Below, piece after piece: positions 9,074-17,344 of a stretch of 34,459 nucleotides of DNA. The first letter of the stretch is position 1; the number at the start of each line of letters is the position of its first letter. A program made the position numbers and the translations under genes. This stretch comes from an uncultured Acidobacteriia bacterium (lineage in GTDB: Bacteria; Acidobacteriota; Terriglobia; Bryobacterales; Bryobacteraceae). The notes under the pieces are model-generated. The model did no database searches. It saw only the letters and a program-made list of their open reading frames with translations, and had not been told where the DNA came from. The stretch is taken from contig CAIYDY010000135.1 of assembly GCA_903925015.1 (NCBI GenBank), positions 1-34,459 on the forward strand. The letters are read 5' to 3'.

Positions 9074-10951
9074 CTACATGTCTCGAACCACCAGAATCGG
9101 TATCCTCAGCCTGTGCCGCACGGGATTGATCGTGTTTCCAAAGATCAGATCCTGAAGCCCCCCGTGCCCGTGCGCACCCATCACGATGAGATCGGGCTGG
9201 ATTTCGCGCGCAAACTTCACGATCTCCCTTCGCGGATTCGAGCCGTGCCGGATCGCCGTCTCCACTTCGATGTCCCTCTGCGCCAGGGATAGCTCCAGCG
9301 AATCCAGGTAATCCCGGCCAGCCTCGACCTCTGCCGTCGAGGAATCAGCTCCGTAGACTTGGCTCGTCACCCCTTCCTCCACGTGCAGGATGTACACACG
9401 TGCCCCGTGCGGTGCCGCAATGCCCACGGCATGGCTCAGCGCAACGCGGTCCAACCCGGAATGGTCCACGGGTACCAGGATTTTCCGGTACCGTGGCGCT
9501 GCCAGCAATTCCGCCGATGCCTGCTCCAGCCCGAGCGTCCCTGCCGCAGCAGCGGACTTGCGGTAGGGTCGGACGACGATCCACACAAGCAGCGCCATCA
9601 TGCTGCCGGAAACAGCGACGGCGACGGTCCAAACCACCGGTGCCCATTCGCCCGACGCCCGTGCCCATTCGCTCGCAGTCTGGCCCGCGAGCCAAAGATT
9701 CAATCCCACGACGATCACAGCCGTCACCCATCCTGCCGCCCTCAGCCACGGACCACTCGCGAACACACCCATCCGCTCCTTGTCATTTGTGAATTGCAAC
9801 AGCGGGATAATTGCGAACGGCAGTTGCAAATTCAACACGACTTGGCTCAGCAGCAGCAGGCGGAAGGTGCCAGCGTTCCCCATCACCCAGATCAATGCCA
9901 CGGCCGGGATGATCGCCAGCATCCGCGTCACCAAACGGCGCAACCACGGGCTCACCCGGATGTTCAGGAAGCCTTCCATCACGATTTGCCCCGCCATGGT
10001 TCCAGTCAACGTCGATGACTGCCCGGAGCAAAACAGCGCGATACCGAAGAGTTTCGCCGCCAGTACCGTTCCCAGCAGGGGGGACAGCAGCAAATACGCC
10101 TGCTGGATCTCCGTCACATCCTTCCCAGCCTTGTGGAATACGGCAGCCGCTAGGATCAATATCGCGGCGTTCACGAACATGGCCCCGTTCAGGGCGACCA
10201 CGCAGTCGAAGAGGGTCCACTTGCATGCCTCCCGCCGCTCCTTCTCGCTGGAGCCAATGCGGCGCGTCTGCACCAGCGCTGAGTGGAGGTAAAGGTTGTG
10301 CGGCATCACCGTGGCCCCCAGCATCGCCACGGCTGTGTACAAGCTACGGCTGTCGATCCTGGGAATCAATCCGGCCGCAACACCCAGCAGACTCGGTTTT
10401 GCCATGAAGATCTCTACGGTGAGGCAGCCGGCGATCATCAGGATTAAACCAATCACAAACGCTTCCAGATGCCGTATGCCGAACCTCTGCAGTCCAAGAA
10501 TCAGAAGCGTGTCCGCCGCCGTAATCACCACGGCCACTAGCAGGGGGATGTGGAACAGCAGGTTCAACGCAATCGCCGCCCCCAGCACCTCGGCCAAGTC
10601 GCACGCCACAATGGCGATCTCGCAAAGAAACCACAAGGCCGTGTTGACCCACCGGGGGTAGGTTTCGCGGCAGGCTTGTGCGAGGTCTCGGCCGGTGACG
10701 ATCCCCAACCGGGCCGAGAGCGCCTGCAGCAGGATCGCCATCGCGTTCGACATCACCAGGACCCAAAGTAGTTGATACCCGAAATGGGCGCCCCCGTCCA
10801 GATCTGTTGCCCAATTGCCGGGGTCCATGTATCCCACGCTCACCAGATAGGCGGGACCGGCGAAGGCCATCATCCGGCGGAAAAGGGTTCCGTAGTCGGT
10901 GGCAACGGATTCGTGGACTTCCGAGAGCGATTTGGATCGAAGCGCGTTCAT
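9074..10951 (-). CDS. mntH: NRAMP-family Mn2+/divalent-metal transporter with C-terminal UspA domain
   Basis: This 625-residue fusion takes up Mn2+ or Fe2+ with protons across the inner membrane. The NRAMP part (about 1-450) has the metal-binding DPGN (43-46) in helix 1 and MPH (216-218, MPHNLYLHSAL) in helix 6, among about 11 hydrophobic segments. From about residue 488 a universal-stress-protein domain begins (YRKILVPVDHSGLDRVALSH) and ends with the nucleotide-binding GAHGHGG and FGNTINPVRH motifs. The ATG at 10951 was chosen because it overlaps the stop of the upstream DtxR-family gene (ATGA); a longer in-frame start at 11167 would run through that gene. The Usp domain may sense ATP/AMP and modulate transport, which is inference. 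Confidence 0.93.
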   Translation of the reverse strand: MNALRSKSLSEVHESVATDYGTLFRRMMAFAGPAYLVSVGYMDPGNWATDLDGGAHFGYQLLWVLVMSNAMAILLQALSARLGIVTGRDLAQACRETYPRWVNTALWFLCEIAIVACDLAEVLGAAIALNLLFHIPLLVAVVITAADTLLILGLQRFGIRHLEAFVIGLILMIAGCLTVEIFMAKPSLLGVAAGLIPRIDSRSLYTAVAMLGATVMPHNLYLHSALVQTRRIGSSEKERREACKWTLFDCVVALNGAMFVNAAILILAAAVFHKAGKDVTEIQQAYLLLSPLLGTVLAAKLFGIALFCSGQSSTLTGTMAGQIVMEGFLNIRVSPWLRRLVTRMLAIIPAVALIWVMGNAGTFRLLLLSQVVLNLQLPFAIIPLLQFTNDKERMGVFASGPWLRAAGWVTAVIVVGLNLWLAGQTASEWARASGEWAPVVWTVAVAVSGSMMALLVWIVVRPYRKSAAAAGTLGLEQASAELLAAPRYRKILVPVDHSGLDRVALSHAVGIAAPHGARVYILHVEEGVTSQVYGADSSTAEVEAGRDYLDSLELSLAQRDIEVETAIRHGSNPRREIVKFAREIQPDLIVMGAHGHGGLQDLIFGNTINPVRHRLRIPILVVRDM

Positions 10952-11625
10952 TCTGTCACTCCCGAGACCAGCACGCCGGACGCCAATGGGAGTGTTAGCC
11001 GCGTCGGCTGTCCCGATCCGATTCTTACCAGTATGGATCCCGTCCGCGAACCCGGTTCCACCACGACCTTTGTGCCCGGCAATAGCCCCAAGCGTTTCAT
11101 CTCGCGCAGTTCCACCGGATCCCGGTCGGAAACGCTGCTGATACCAGCTGGGACACTGCAAGGCCAATGAATGAGCTGGACCTCGTTACGGGGCGCAATG
11201 GCCCCGTCCTTTTCCGGGATTGGGTGGCCGTGCGGATCGCTTGCCGGATCGCCCAGCTTTGCTGCGATTCGGTCTTCCAGGCGCTCGGAAATGTAGTGTT
11301 CCAATCGCTCGGCCTCTTCATGGACCTCGTCCCATGAGTAATCCAGAAAATCATGCAGGAACCGTTCCAGAAGCCTATGGTGGCGGATCACTTCCAACGC
11401 TCTCCGTTTTCCGGCATCGGACAGCCGAACTCCGTAGTGCTTTTGATAAACGACGAACGATGGTTCGCGTAGTGCCAGCTTTTGCAGCATTCCCGTAACC
11501 GATGCAGCCCTCACACCCAGATGGGATGCCAGCGCATTGCTCGACACTGCTTCTTCAGCCGGACCGCCCAGTTCGAGGATCGCCTTGAGGTAGTCGTCGA
11601 CGGCTTCCGTGGTCTGTGGAGTCAT
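10948..11625 (-). CDS. mntR: DtxR/MntR-family metal-dependent transcriptional repressor
   Basis: This 225-residue repressor has the three expected DtxR domains. An N-terminal winged HTH (VDDYLKAILELGG; SSNALASHLGVRAASVTGML) is followed by a dimerisation and metal-binding domain (HHRLLERFLHDFLDYSWDEVHEEAERLEHYIS, with several His/Glu ligands) and a C-terminal FeoA/SH3-like domain (LREMKRLGLLPGTKVVVEPG). With Mn2+ or Fe2+ bound it should repress the operon. Its TGA overlaps the mntH ATG, so repressor and transporter are translationally coupled. A palindromic box immediately upstream of its start suggests autoregulation. Mn versus Fe cannot be decided from the sequence alone; pairing with an NRAMP transporter favours Mn. 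Confidence 0.92.
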   Translation of the reverse strand: MTPQTTEAVDDYLKAILELGGPAEEAVSSNALASHLGVRAASVTGMLQKLALREPSFVVYQKHYGVRLSDAGKRRALEVIRHHRLLERFLHDFLDYSWDEVHEEAERLEHYISERLEDRIAAKLGDPASDPHGHPIPEKDGAIAPRNEVQLIHWPCSVPAGISSVSDRDPVELREMKRLGLLPGTKVVVEPGSRTGSILVRIGSGQPTRLTLPLASGVLVSGVTE

Positions 11626-11627
11626 GA

Positions 11628-11644
11628 TTTAGCTATGCCTAAAT
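11628..11644. promoter_or_regulatory. Candidate DtxR/MntR operator upstream of mntR-mntH
   Basis: The box reads TTTAGCTATGCCTAAAT on the plus strand, an imperfect palindrome with TTTAG/CTAAA arms. It resembles the known DtxR/IdeR/SirR consensus (TTAGGTTAGCCTAACCTAA type). It lies 3-19 bp upstream of the mntR ATG, overlapping where RNA polymerase would sit. No Shine-Dalgarno is visible, so the mRNA may be nearly leaderless. The match was made by eye. Confidence 0.6.
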
Positions 11645-11731
11645 TAGCACATCCCCATGAACGAATGCCCCTTAGCTGAACAACAGTGGACGAGCCGCCC
11701 ACCCGTGGCTCAAAATAGGGATGAACGGATC

Positions 11732-12652
11732 ATGGTTCAGCAATCCACGGCGGAGAATACGGCTGGGTATGCGCGGGACGACGTCAAGCGCATGCTGGGC
11801 GTCTCCGAGCGGCAGCTCCACGCTTGGGAAAAGCGGGATTTGGTGCGCCCGCTCGACCGTTTGGAGTTTTCCGATCTGTTGGCACTGAAGACCCTAGTGA
11901 AGTTGACCGAGCTCGGTGTCACACCACTGCGCATCAAAACCGCGATTGACGCCCTGAAAACTCGCCTCAAGGATGTCGACCAACCCTTGGCGCAACTGCG
12001 GATGACCGTGGACAACGGAAGAATTACAGTCCACATCTCCGGGACGCTGATGGAACCAGTCAGCGGCCAATTGCTGTTGGATTTCGATGCCAAGGAGATC
12101 GAGAAACTAAGGGCGTTCCCGTTGGCCAAACCGACCCCGGAGCCTCCCGCCGCTGACCTCGCTGCGAGGGAGAAGGCCTCCGAGGTCTGGTTTCAAAAGG
12201 GACTCACTCTGGAGGAATCGGGGGCCACTTCCGGCGAGGCCATCGCCGCTTACAAAAAAGCCATCGAGGCCAATCCCGACGCCTGCGGGGCGCTGGTAAA
12301 CTTGGGGACCATCTACTTCCGGCTCCGTCGGATGAAGGAGGCCTCCGAGTGCTACAGGCGCGCTCTCCAAGCCGACCCCGATTACGCGCTCGCCCATTTC
12401 AATCTCGGCAACCTGCACGATGAACAGGGCGACGTGGAGTCGGCGCGTGGATACTATCTTGCGGCCATCCGGCTCAACAGCCGGTATGCCGACGCCTACT
12501 TCAATCTGGCGCTTCTTTGCGAGAGGAATAATGAAATTCTGCAGGCCATCGGCTACTGGCAGCAGTATCTAAAATTGGATGGCAGCAGCGAGTGGGCACG
12601 TGCCGCGCGGAAGCAACTGGACCGCTTGAAAGACTCGGTCCGCCACAAGTAG
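11732..12652 (+). CDS. MerR-type HTH protein with tetratricopeptide repeats
   Basis: This hybrid protein combines a MerR-like winged helix (YARDDVKRMLGVSERQLHAWEK, then EFSDLLALKTLVKLTELGVT) with a C-terminal TPR array of at least three repeats. The repeats include GEAIAAYKKAIEANPDACGALVNLGTIY and ASECYRRALQADPDYALAHFNLGNL (read in separate segments). The middle segment has a short beta region (GRITVHISGTLMEPVSGQLLLDF). Similar MerR-TPR proteins are common in Acidobacteria and are presumed transcription regulators that sense a protein partner; the target is unknown. I prefer the ATG at 11732 because the HTH begins shortly after it. An upstream in-frame ATG at 11657 would add 25 low-complexity residues. 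Confidence 0.8.
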   Translation: MVQQSTAENTAGYARDDVKRMLGVSERQLHAWEKRDLVRPLDRLEFSDLLALKTLVKLTELGVTPLRIKTAIDALKTRLKDVDQPLAQLRMTVDNGRITVHISGTLMEPVSGQLLLDFDAKEIEKLRAFPLAKPTPEPPAADLAAREKASEVWFQKGLTLEESGATSGEAIAAYKKAIEANPDACGALVNLGTIYFRLRRMKEASECYRRALQADPDYALAHFNLGNLHDEQGDVESARGYYLAAIRLNSRYADAYFNLALLCERNNEILQAIGYWQQYLKLDGSSEWARAARKQLDRLKDSVRHK

Positions 12653-12654
12653 AG

Positions 12655-13140
12655 TTAGCGCGAGACCCCGCCGTGGATCTCCAAGTGCAATGCGTGGACC
12701 AAATCGCGGTGCAGGCTACCCAAGGTCACAGGCTGGAAGAACCGATACGCATCGGCAATCTTCTTCCCTGTCTGAGGGTTTTCCATCAGCTCCACCCGGA
12801 CCGACTGCCCGACCTCCTGTATGGACACGGACCGCTCACGCGCGAACGTCGGCTCTTGTGCTGCGCGTTTCAAGTGCAATACATAGGTCCCCGGATCACC
12901 ACGTTGGATCGCCAAGTCGTATGCAAACAGGGTCTCTCCCTGCTTGCCGTGAATGACCCGATGGACCGTTTCCCCCAGACCGACGTTCTGACTTCCTGTG
13001 GATGCGCCGTCGGTTTCACCTGCGGTGCTTACCGCCAGAACCTTCTTGTCCACGATGATGGACTGGAACTCGTGCGTTCCGTTCCCGCATCCGGTTACGG
13101 CCAGGGCCGCAAGGATGCCGAGCTGCTGCGATATTTTCAT
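12655..13140 (-). CDS. Putative lipoprotein in the ECF sigma operon
   Basis: This 161-residue protein has a lipoprotein signal: KISQQLGILAALAVTGC, with Cys18 as the lipidation site. The mature part is mixed alpha/beta with no recognisable enzyme motif. It ends two bases before the start of the anti-sigma-like gene (13143), so it is the third gene of the sigma operon. A role as envelope sensor or as an output of the sigma factor is plausible but inferred. The reading is clear; the family is not recognised. Confidence 0.78.
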   Translation of the reverse strand: MKISQQLGILAALAVTGCGNGTHEFQSIIVDKKVLAVSTAGETDGASTGSQNVGLGETVHRVIHGKQGETLFAYDLAIQRGDPGTYVLHLKRAAQEPTFARERSVSIQEVGQSVRVELMENPQTGKKIADAYRFFQPVTLGSLHRDLVHALHLEIHGGVSR

Positions 13141-13142
13141 GG

Positions 13143-13469
13143 CTAGTTTGCTCCTGTATTTCCCGTTGTGGTGATAATGCGGCCTTCATCCAGGGGGACA
13201 TATCCCGCCGCGGAGAGTGTCGTTGCCAATTCCCGCTCCCGATGCGGCCCTTGCCCGCCCTGATCCCGGTCCGGATGCCGCAACAGCGCACCCGCAAGGC
13301 CGACGGCCAGCGTAATTCCCGCGGCGATCAGCGCCCAGCGCTTCCAGCGGTTGGAAAGCAGCCTGTTTGCTTGGAAGCTGCGCCAAACCCGCTCATCCAG
13401 CGAGGCCGGTGCATCCGGTGTTTGCCACTTGCGCAGCGACTCGCGCAGTTCCTCATCGCGTTCGATCAT
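13143..13469 (-). CDS. Putative single-pass membrane anti-sigma factor
   Basis: This 108-residue protein has a charged cytoplasmic N-terminus (RDEELRESLRKWQTPDAP, typical of short anti-sigma domains), one transmembrane helix (about 45-63, WALIAAGITLAVGLAGALL) and a small periplasmic tail. Its start overlaps the stop of the ECF sigma gene by 4 nt, the usual sigma/anti-sigma coupling. No zinc-finger HxxxCxxC motif is present, so it is not a ZAS-type anti-sigma factor. The function is inferred from position, topology and size. Confidence 0.72.
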   Translation of the reverse strand: MIERDEELRESLRKWQTPDAPASLDERVWRSFQANRLLSNRWKRWALIAAGITLAVGLAGALLRHPDRDQGGQGPHRERELATTLSAAGYVPLDEGRIITTTGNTGAN

Positions 13470-13963
13470 GCCGCCTCCCTCAATGGTGCCAAGACCTTCC
13501 GCAGCCGCTCACGGGCCCGATACAGCCGGCTCTTGACCGCAGCCAAGTCGGCGCACACCACGGCGCAGACTTCTTCCAGCGAAAGTTCCTCGTATTCGAA
13601 CAGCACAATGGCTTCCCGCTGCAGCGGCGGCAATGATTCGATGGCAAAACGCACTAGTTCGGCGGTTTCATGAGCGACCATTGAGTCCAGCGCCGATTCC
13701 AGTACCGATACGTGGTCGGTTTCCCCCAAGTCGTACTCCCTGCCGGACTCGCGGTAATGCTTCCGGGTCAAGTTCCGAACGGCGGAGTAAAGGTAGGTTC
13801 TGATGGTGCCGAGCTTTGGGTCAAATCCCTTGCGGAACAATCCCACGAAACAATCGTGGACCAGATCTTCTGCACTGGCTTGCGATCCCGTAAGCCGGTA
13901 CGCGAACCGGAAAAGGGGATCCCGGTGCGCTGCGTAGATTTCTCGGAATGCTTGTTCGGTCAT
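13466..13963 (-). CDS. ECF-family RNA polymerase sigma factor
   Basis: This 165-residue sigma-70 family protein contains only regions 2 and 4. Region 2 spans about residues 7-75 (REIYAAHRDPLFRFAYRLTG, ASAEDLVHDCFVGLFRK, IRTYLYSAVRNLTRKHYR) and binds core polymerase and the -10 element. Region 4 spans about 108-155 (LPPLQREAIVLFEYEELSLE, then DLAAVKSRLYRARERLRKVL) and contacts the -35 element. It directs transcription of an envelope-related regulon when released by its anti-sigma partner. It is the first gene of a sigma/anti-sigma/lipoprotein operon. No obvious auto-regulated ECF promoter was recognised upstream. Confidence 0.92.
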   Translation of the reverse strand: MTEQAFREIYAAHRDPLFRFAYRLTGSQASAEDLVHDCFVGLFRKGFDPKLGTIRTYLYSAVRNLTRKHYRESGREYDLGETDHVSVLESALDSMVAHETAELVRFAIESLPPLQREAIVLFEYEELSLEEVCAVVCADLAAVKSRLYRARERLRKVLAPLREAA

Positions 13964-14027
13964 GCCCCCCCGACTGTGTATTACCTCGGGTGGTCAAAAG
14001 GATTCGCTCGGGCGGAGAAAATTCGGG

Positions 14028-14873
14028 CTACTTCAATTCCTTCTTCAACACGCCCACCACGGTCGCAGCATCGAACGCGCCATTGTATTTCCGGCCGTTG
14101 AAGTAGAAGCTTGGCGTCCCGGAAACTCCCGCAACTTCGCCCTCCTGCTCCTCGGCATGCACGCGGGCCTTGAACTTGTGGCTGTCCCAGTCCGAGGTGA
14201 ACTTTTTCATGTCCAAATTGAGCTGCTTCGCATGCCCCAGGATTTTTTCCCGCGAGAGGTCCGGGAAGCCAGCGTAGAGAAGGTCGTGCATTTCCCAGAA
14301 TTTGCCCTGTGCTTGGGCGGCCAAAGACGCCTCCGCCGCCGACGCGGCCTGCGAGTGCGAGTCCAGCGGGAACTGCTTGAAGTAGACCTTTACCTCGGTC
14401 GGCATCTGCCGCATGATCTCCTTTAGTTGCTGCACGGCTTTCCAGCAGTACGGGCATTGGAAATCGGACCATTCCACAATCGTGATCCGCGCGTTCGCCG
14501 GGCCCAGCATGGGGTCCCCTGCCAGATTGATCTTGACCGGCTCATCCAGAACCGATGGAGGTTCACTGGCGATCCGAACGAGCTCCGTGTGGATCGCTGC
14601 GGCATCCTTACCCGAACTCGTCTGCTTCACAACCGACGCCGACAATTTCCGCGAAACCGAGCAACTCGGATCCTTCACCCTGCATTCGGCCAGCTTCATC
14701 GAGCATCCGCAGGTACAGCCTTCGGCCTGCATGACCCGCAACGCTGCCGTCTTTTTTGCCCCTGTCAGTCCATTCCAATCGACGCCGGGAAGCTCCACCA
14801 CGGTTTGCCAAGTGGCCTGTCCCAAGCAAAGGGCGGCGAAAAAGAGGGGAAGCGAGAGTTTGCGAAACGTCAC
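14028..14873 (-). CDS. Secreted DsbA-like thioredoxin-fold protein with N-terminal Cys-rich motif
   Basis: This 281-residue periplasmic protein starts with a signal peptide (VTFRKLSLPLFFAALCLGQA). A Cys-rich segment follows with Cys53, 55, 57, 64 and 71 (CTCGC, then AECRVKDPSC). A DsbA-type thioredoxin fold then has catalytic CPYC at about 140-143 (EWSDFQCPYCWKAVQQL) and the cis-Pro loop GVSGTPSFYFNG near the end. It probably forms or isomerises disulfides in exported proteins. The GTG at 14873 is chosen because it immediately precedes the signal peptide; an in-frame ATG at 14921 adds 16 residues and clashes with the divergent gene. The Cys-rich motif may be metal-binding or structural, which is inference. 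Confidence 0.87.
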   Translation of the reverse strand: MTFRKLSLPLFFAALCLGQATWQTVVELPGVDWNGLTGAKKTAALRVMQAEGCTCGCSMKLAECRVKDPSCSVSRKLSASVVKQTSSGKDAAAIHTELVRIASEPPSVLDEPVKINLAGDPMLGPANARITIVEWSDFQCPYCWKAVQQLKEIMRQMPTEVKVYFKQFPLDSHSQAASAAEASLAAQAQGKFWEMHDLLYAGFPDLSREKILGHAKQLNLDMKKFTSDWDSHKFKARVHAEEQEGEVAGVSGTPSFYFNGRKYNGAFDAATVVGVLKKELK

Positions 14874-14919
14874 CTTCTTATTTTCGCAGACAATCGGCCC
14901 AGGGCGATAATTGAAATTC

Positions 14920-15846
14920 ATGGAAACATCAAATTTGCGGCTCGCCGGTGTGATTCCGATTCTTGCCACACCGTTCCACGACGATGAAACACCCGACACC
15001 GAGTCACTTGCACGGATGATCGGCTTTTTTGCCGGGCTTGGCGTAAACGGTGTCACTGTTCTGGGTGTGCTCGGCGAGTCCAACCGCTTGACTGACCGCG
15101 AACGGACGGACTTGATCCGCACCGCCGTCAAGGCCGCCGGGAAGATGCCCGTGGTCGCCGGCTGCAGCCACACCGGAACCGCAGCCTCCATTGCCCTGTG
15201 CCAGGAAGCGGCGGACCTTGGTGCGTCCGCTGTCATGATTGCGCCGTCGAAACAGCCTTCGCCCAGCGACGAAGCCGTCATCGGCTACTATTCCCGGATT
15301 GCCGTAAAAACGTCGCTGCCGATCGTCCTGCAGGACCACCCCGCGTCCACCGAAGTGCACATGTCGACGCCCCTGATCCTCCGGCTCGCCAAGGAAATCC
15401 CTTCCATTGCGTGCATCAAGGCGGAGGCTGTGCCGAGTCCCGGCAAAATTGCCGCGATCAAGACTGGTTTGCAGGGGATACGAGAAATTCCGGTGCTGAC
15501 CGGCCTCGGCGCACTGTACGGGTTCTTTGACTTGGAGCGTGGCTCGGACGGTTTCAACACCGGCTTCGCGTTCCCGGAGGTTCTGCTCGCAATTGTCGCC
15601 AAGATCCAAGCGCAGGACTTCGACGGCGCATACGAGATCTACCGCACGTATCTGCCACTGATGGTCTTCGAACAGCAGCCGGGCTTGGCGATCCGCAAGG
15701 AAATTTTGCGCCGCCGTGGCCTGATCTCAACCGCCAGAGTGCGACATCCCGGCGGAAACATCGATCCGACTGCGGCGTCCCAACTCGCGGCACTGCTCGA
15801 CCGGAGTTTTCCCGGACAGGATCTTACAAAACCAGTAACGGTTTAG
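14920..15846 (+). CDS. Dihydrodipicolinate synthase / N-acetylneuraminate lyase family aldolase
   Basis: This TIM-barrel class I aldolase is about 308 residues, the usual length. The substrate-binding loop GVLGESN corresponds to the family GTTGE loop. K167 in SIACIKAEAVP is the expected Schiff-base lysine, and GYYSRIAVKTSLPIVLQDHP is the strand before it. The GTTGE-to-GVLGE change and the QDHP in place of the family YNVP (which normally carries the catalytic tyrosine) make a true lysine-pathway DapA doubtful; a lyase or other 2-keto-acid aldolase is as likely. The ATG at 14920 is preferred; a TTG nine bases upstream is also in frame. It diverges from the DsbA-like gene and converges on clpX. 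Confidence 0.85.
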   Translation: METSNLRLAGVIPILATPFHDDETPDTESLARMIGFFAGLGVNGVTVLGVLGESNRLTDRERTDLIRTAVKAAGKMPVVAGCSHTGTAASIALCQEAADLGASAVMIAPSKQPSPSDEAVIGYYSRIAVKTSLPIVLQDHPASTEVHMSTPLILRLAKEIPSIACIKAEAVPSPGKIAAIKTGLQGIREIPVLTGLGALYGFFDLERGSDGFNTGFAFPEVLLAIVAKIQAQDFDGAYEIYRTYLPLMVFEQQPGLAIRKEILRRRGLISTARVRHPGGNIDPTAASQLAALLDRSFPGQDLTKPVTV

Positions 15847-15857
15847 GTGGCGAAGCG

Positions 15858-15876
15858 AGGCCGGACTAACCGGCCT
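15858..15876. terminator. Short hairpin between convergent dapA-family gene and clpX
   Basis: A perfect 7-bp inverted repeat, AGGCCGG (15858-15864) and CCGGCCT (15870-15876), has a 5-nt loop that contains the clpX stop codon. It lies in the 19-bp gap between the two convergent genes and may terminate the plus-strand transcript. No long T tract follows, so its efficiency is uncertain. Confidence 0.42.
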
Positions 15877-17155
15877 TCTCCAGCAGACTCAGCGTGATCT
15901 TCTGGCTCACCACCATATCGCGTGTGACCAAGAATTCCTTAACCTTCTTGTACGAAGGCAGGAAGTACATCAGATCCAGCATCATCTCCTCGATGATCAT
16001 CCGCAGACCGCGCGCGCCGACCTTGCGTTCCAAGGCCATCACCGCGATTGCCTCCAGAGCGTCGTCTGTAAAGCGCAGCCGGACGTTCTCGAATTCAAAC
16101 AGGCGTTGGTACTGCTTGATGATCGCGTTTTTCGGACGGGTCAGGATCTGCACCAGCGCAGCCTTATCCAAATCCTCCAGCGTCGCGACCACTGGCAACC
16201 GTCCAATGAACTCCGGAATGAACCCGTAGCGGATCAAATCCTGGGGTTGCAGAAACCGCAGAAGATCCATGTCACGGCGCTCACCCATCGCGACGGTCTT
16301 CGGAATTTCCGTTTTCACGGCATCCGGTTTGGACTCCTCCTGATGGAATCCGATCGATTTTTTGCCTACCCGGCGCGCGATGATCTTCTCAAGGCCGATA
16401 AACGCCCCGCCGCAGATGAACAGGATGTTCGTCGTGTCGATCGCCGTGAATTCCTGGTGCGGGTGCTTGCGTCCACCCTGGGGCGGAACGTTGGCAACCG
16501 TGCCCTCCAAGATCTTCAGCAGCGCCTGCTGCACACCCTCGCCGGAAACATCGCGGGTGATGGAGGGATTTTCGTCCTTGCGGCAGATCTTGTCGATTTC
16601 GTCGATGTAGATAATGCCCTGCTGGCAGCGCTGAACATCGCCGTCGGCCGCTTGCAGAAGCTTGAGGATGATGTTCTCGACATCCTCGCCCACATAACCG
16701 GCCTCTGTCAACGTGGTGGCATCCACAATGGCGAACGGCACGTCCAGAATCCGGGCCAGCGTCTGCGCCATCAACGTCTTGCCGGTGCCCGTCGGGCCGA
16801 TCAACAAGATATTGGACTTCGCGAGCTCAATCTCCGAATTCCGCATCCGGTTCATGTGGATGCGCTTGGAGTGGTTGTAGACCGCCACCGCCAACTTGCG
16901 CTTGGTGGCCTCCTGCCCGATCACGTACTGGTCGAGAAAGTCCTTGATTTCCAAGGGCTTGGGGATCTTGTTAGGCCCCGTGGCCACAGGCTCCGGCTTG
17001 TCGTCCTCCAGGATCGAGTTGCATACGGCGATGCACTCATCACAAATGTAGGCCCGCGGGTAATCGCTGGGCGACGAGATCAGCTTTCCAACTACATCCT
17101 GGCTCTTATGACAAAAGGAGCATCGCAGGGTGTCATCCGATCCAACACGCTTCAA
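15866..17155 (-). CDS. clpX: ATP-dependent Clp protease ATP-binding subunit ClpX
   Basis: This 429-residue AAA+ unfoldase delivers tagged proteins to ClpP. The N-terminal zinc-binding domain has Cys12, 15, 38 and 41 (CSFC...CDEC). Walker A GPTGTGKT is at about 120-127. The pore loop is [10 protein letters not shown] and Walker B is [10 protein letters not shown]. The sensor and C-terminal segments ([32 protein letters not shown]) are standard. The start is TTG at 17155, supported by a GGAG Shine-Dalgarno 6 nt upstream. Unlike in many bacteria, no clpP or tig is adjacent on the visible upstream side. The 189 bp upstream (17156-17344) hold its promoter region and no further gene. Confidence 0.97.
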   Translation of the reverse strand: MKRVGSDDTLRCSFCHKSQDVVGKLISSPSDYPRAYICDECIAVCNSILEDDKPEPVATGPNKIPKPLEIKDFLDQYVIGQEATKRKLAVAVYNHSKRIHMNRMRNSEIELAKSNILLIGPTGTGKTLMAQTLARILDVPFAIVDATTLTEAGYVGEDVENIILKLLQAADGDVQRCQQGIIYIDEIDKICRKDENPSITRDVSGEGVQQALLKILEGTVANVPPQGGRKHPHQEFTAIDTTNILFICGGAFIGLEKIIARRVGKKSIGFHQEESKPDAVKTEIPKTVAMGERRDMDLLRFLQPQDLIRYGFIPEFIGRLPVVATLEDLDKAALVQILTRPKNAIIKQYQRLFEFENVRLRFTDDALEAIAVMALERKVGARGLRMIIEEMMLDLMYFLPSYKKVKEFLVTRDMVVSQKITLSLLEKAG

Positions 17156-17344
17156 GCCGTTCTCCTATTCCGGTTCCACTTCTCTGTAAACAAGTGCCCG
17201 GGTTGCAAATGGGCGGCCACGAAAACTGTGGCGGTTGCGGTGCTCAAATCCCATTATCAGCCCGATGCGGGTGGGGAATCAAGGAGTTCGGTACCGCGGG
17301 GGCCTCGGTCGACAAGATTTCCTGGTCAAATCGTCACGCGGGTG

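Noticed and set aside
10952-11167. N-terminal extension of the NRAMP gene upstream of 10951
   Set aside because: It would run through the repressor gene in another frame and adds non-family sequence; the ATGA overlap fixes the start.
14874-15281. N-terminal extension of the DsbA-like gene
   Set aside because: It is antisense to the divergent aldolase gene and precedes a proper signal peptide.
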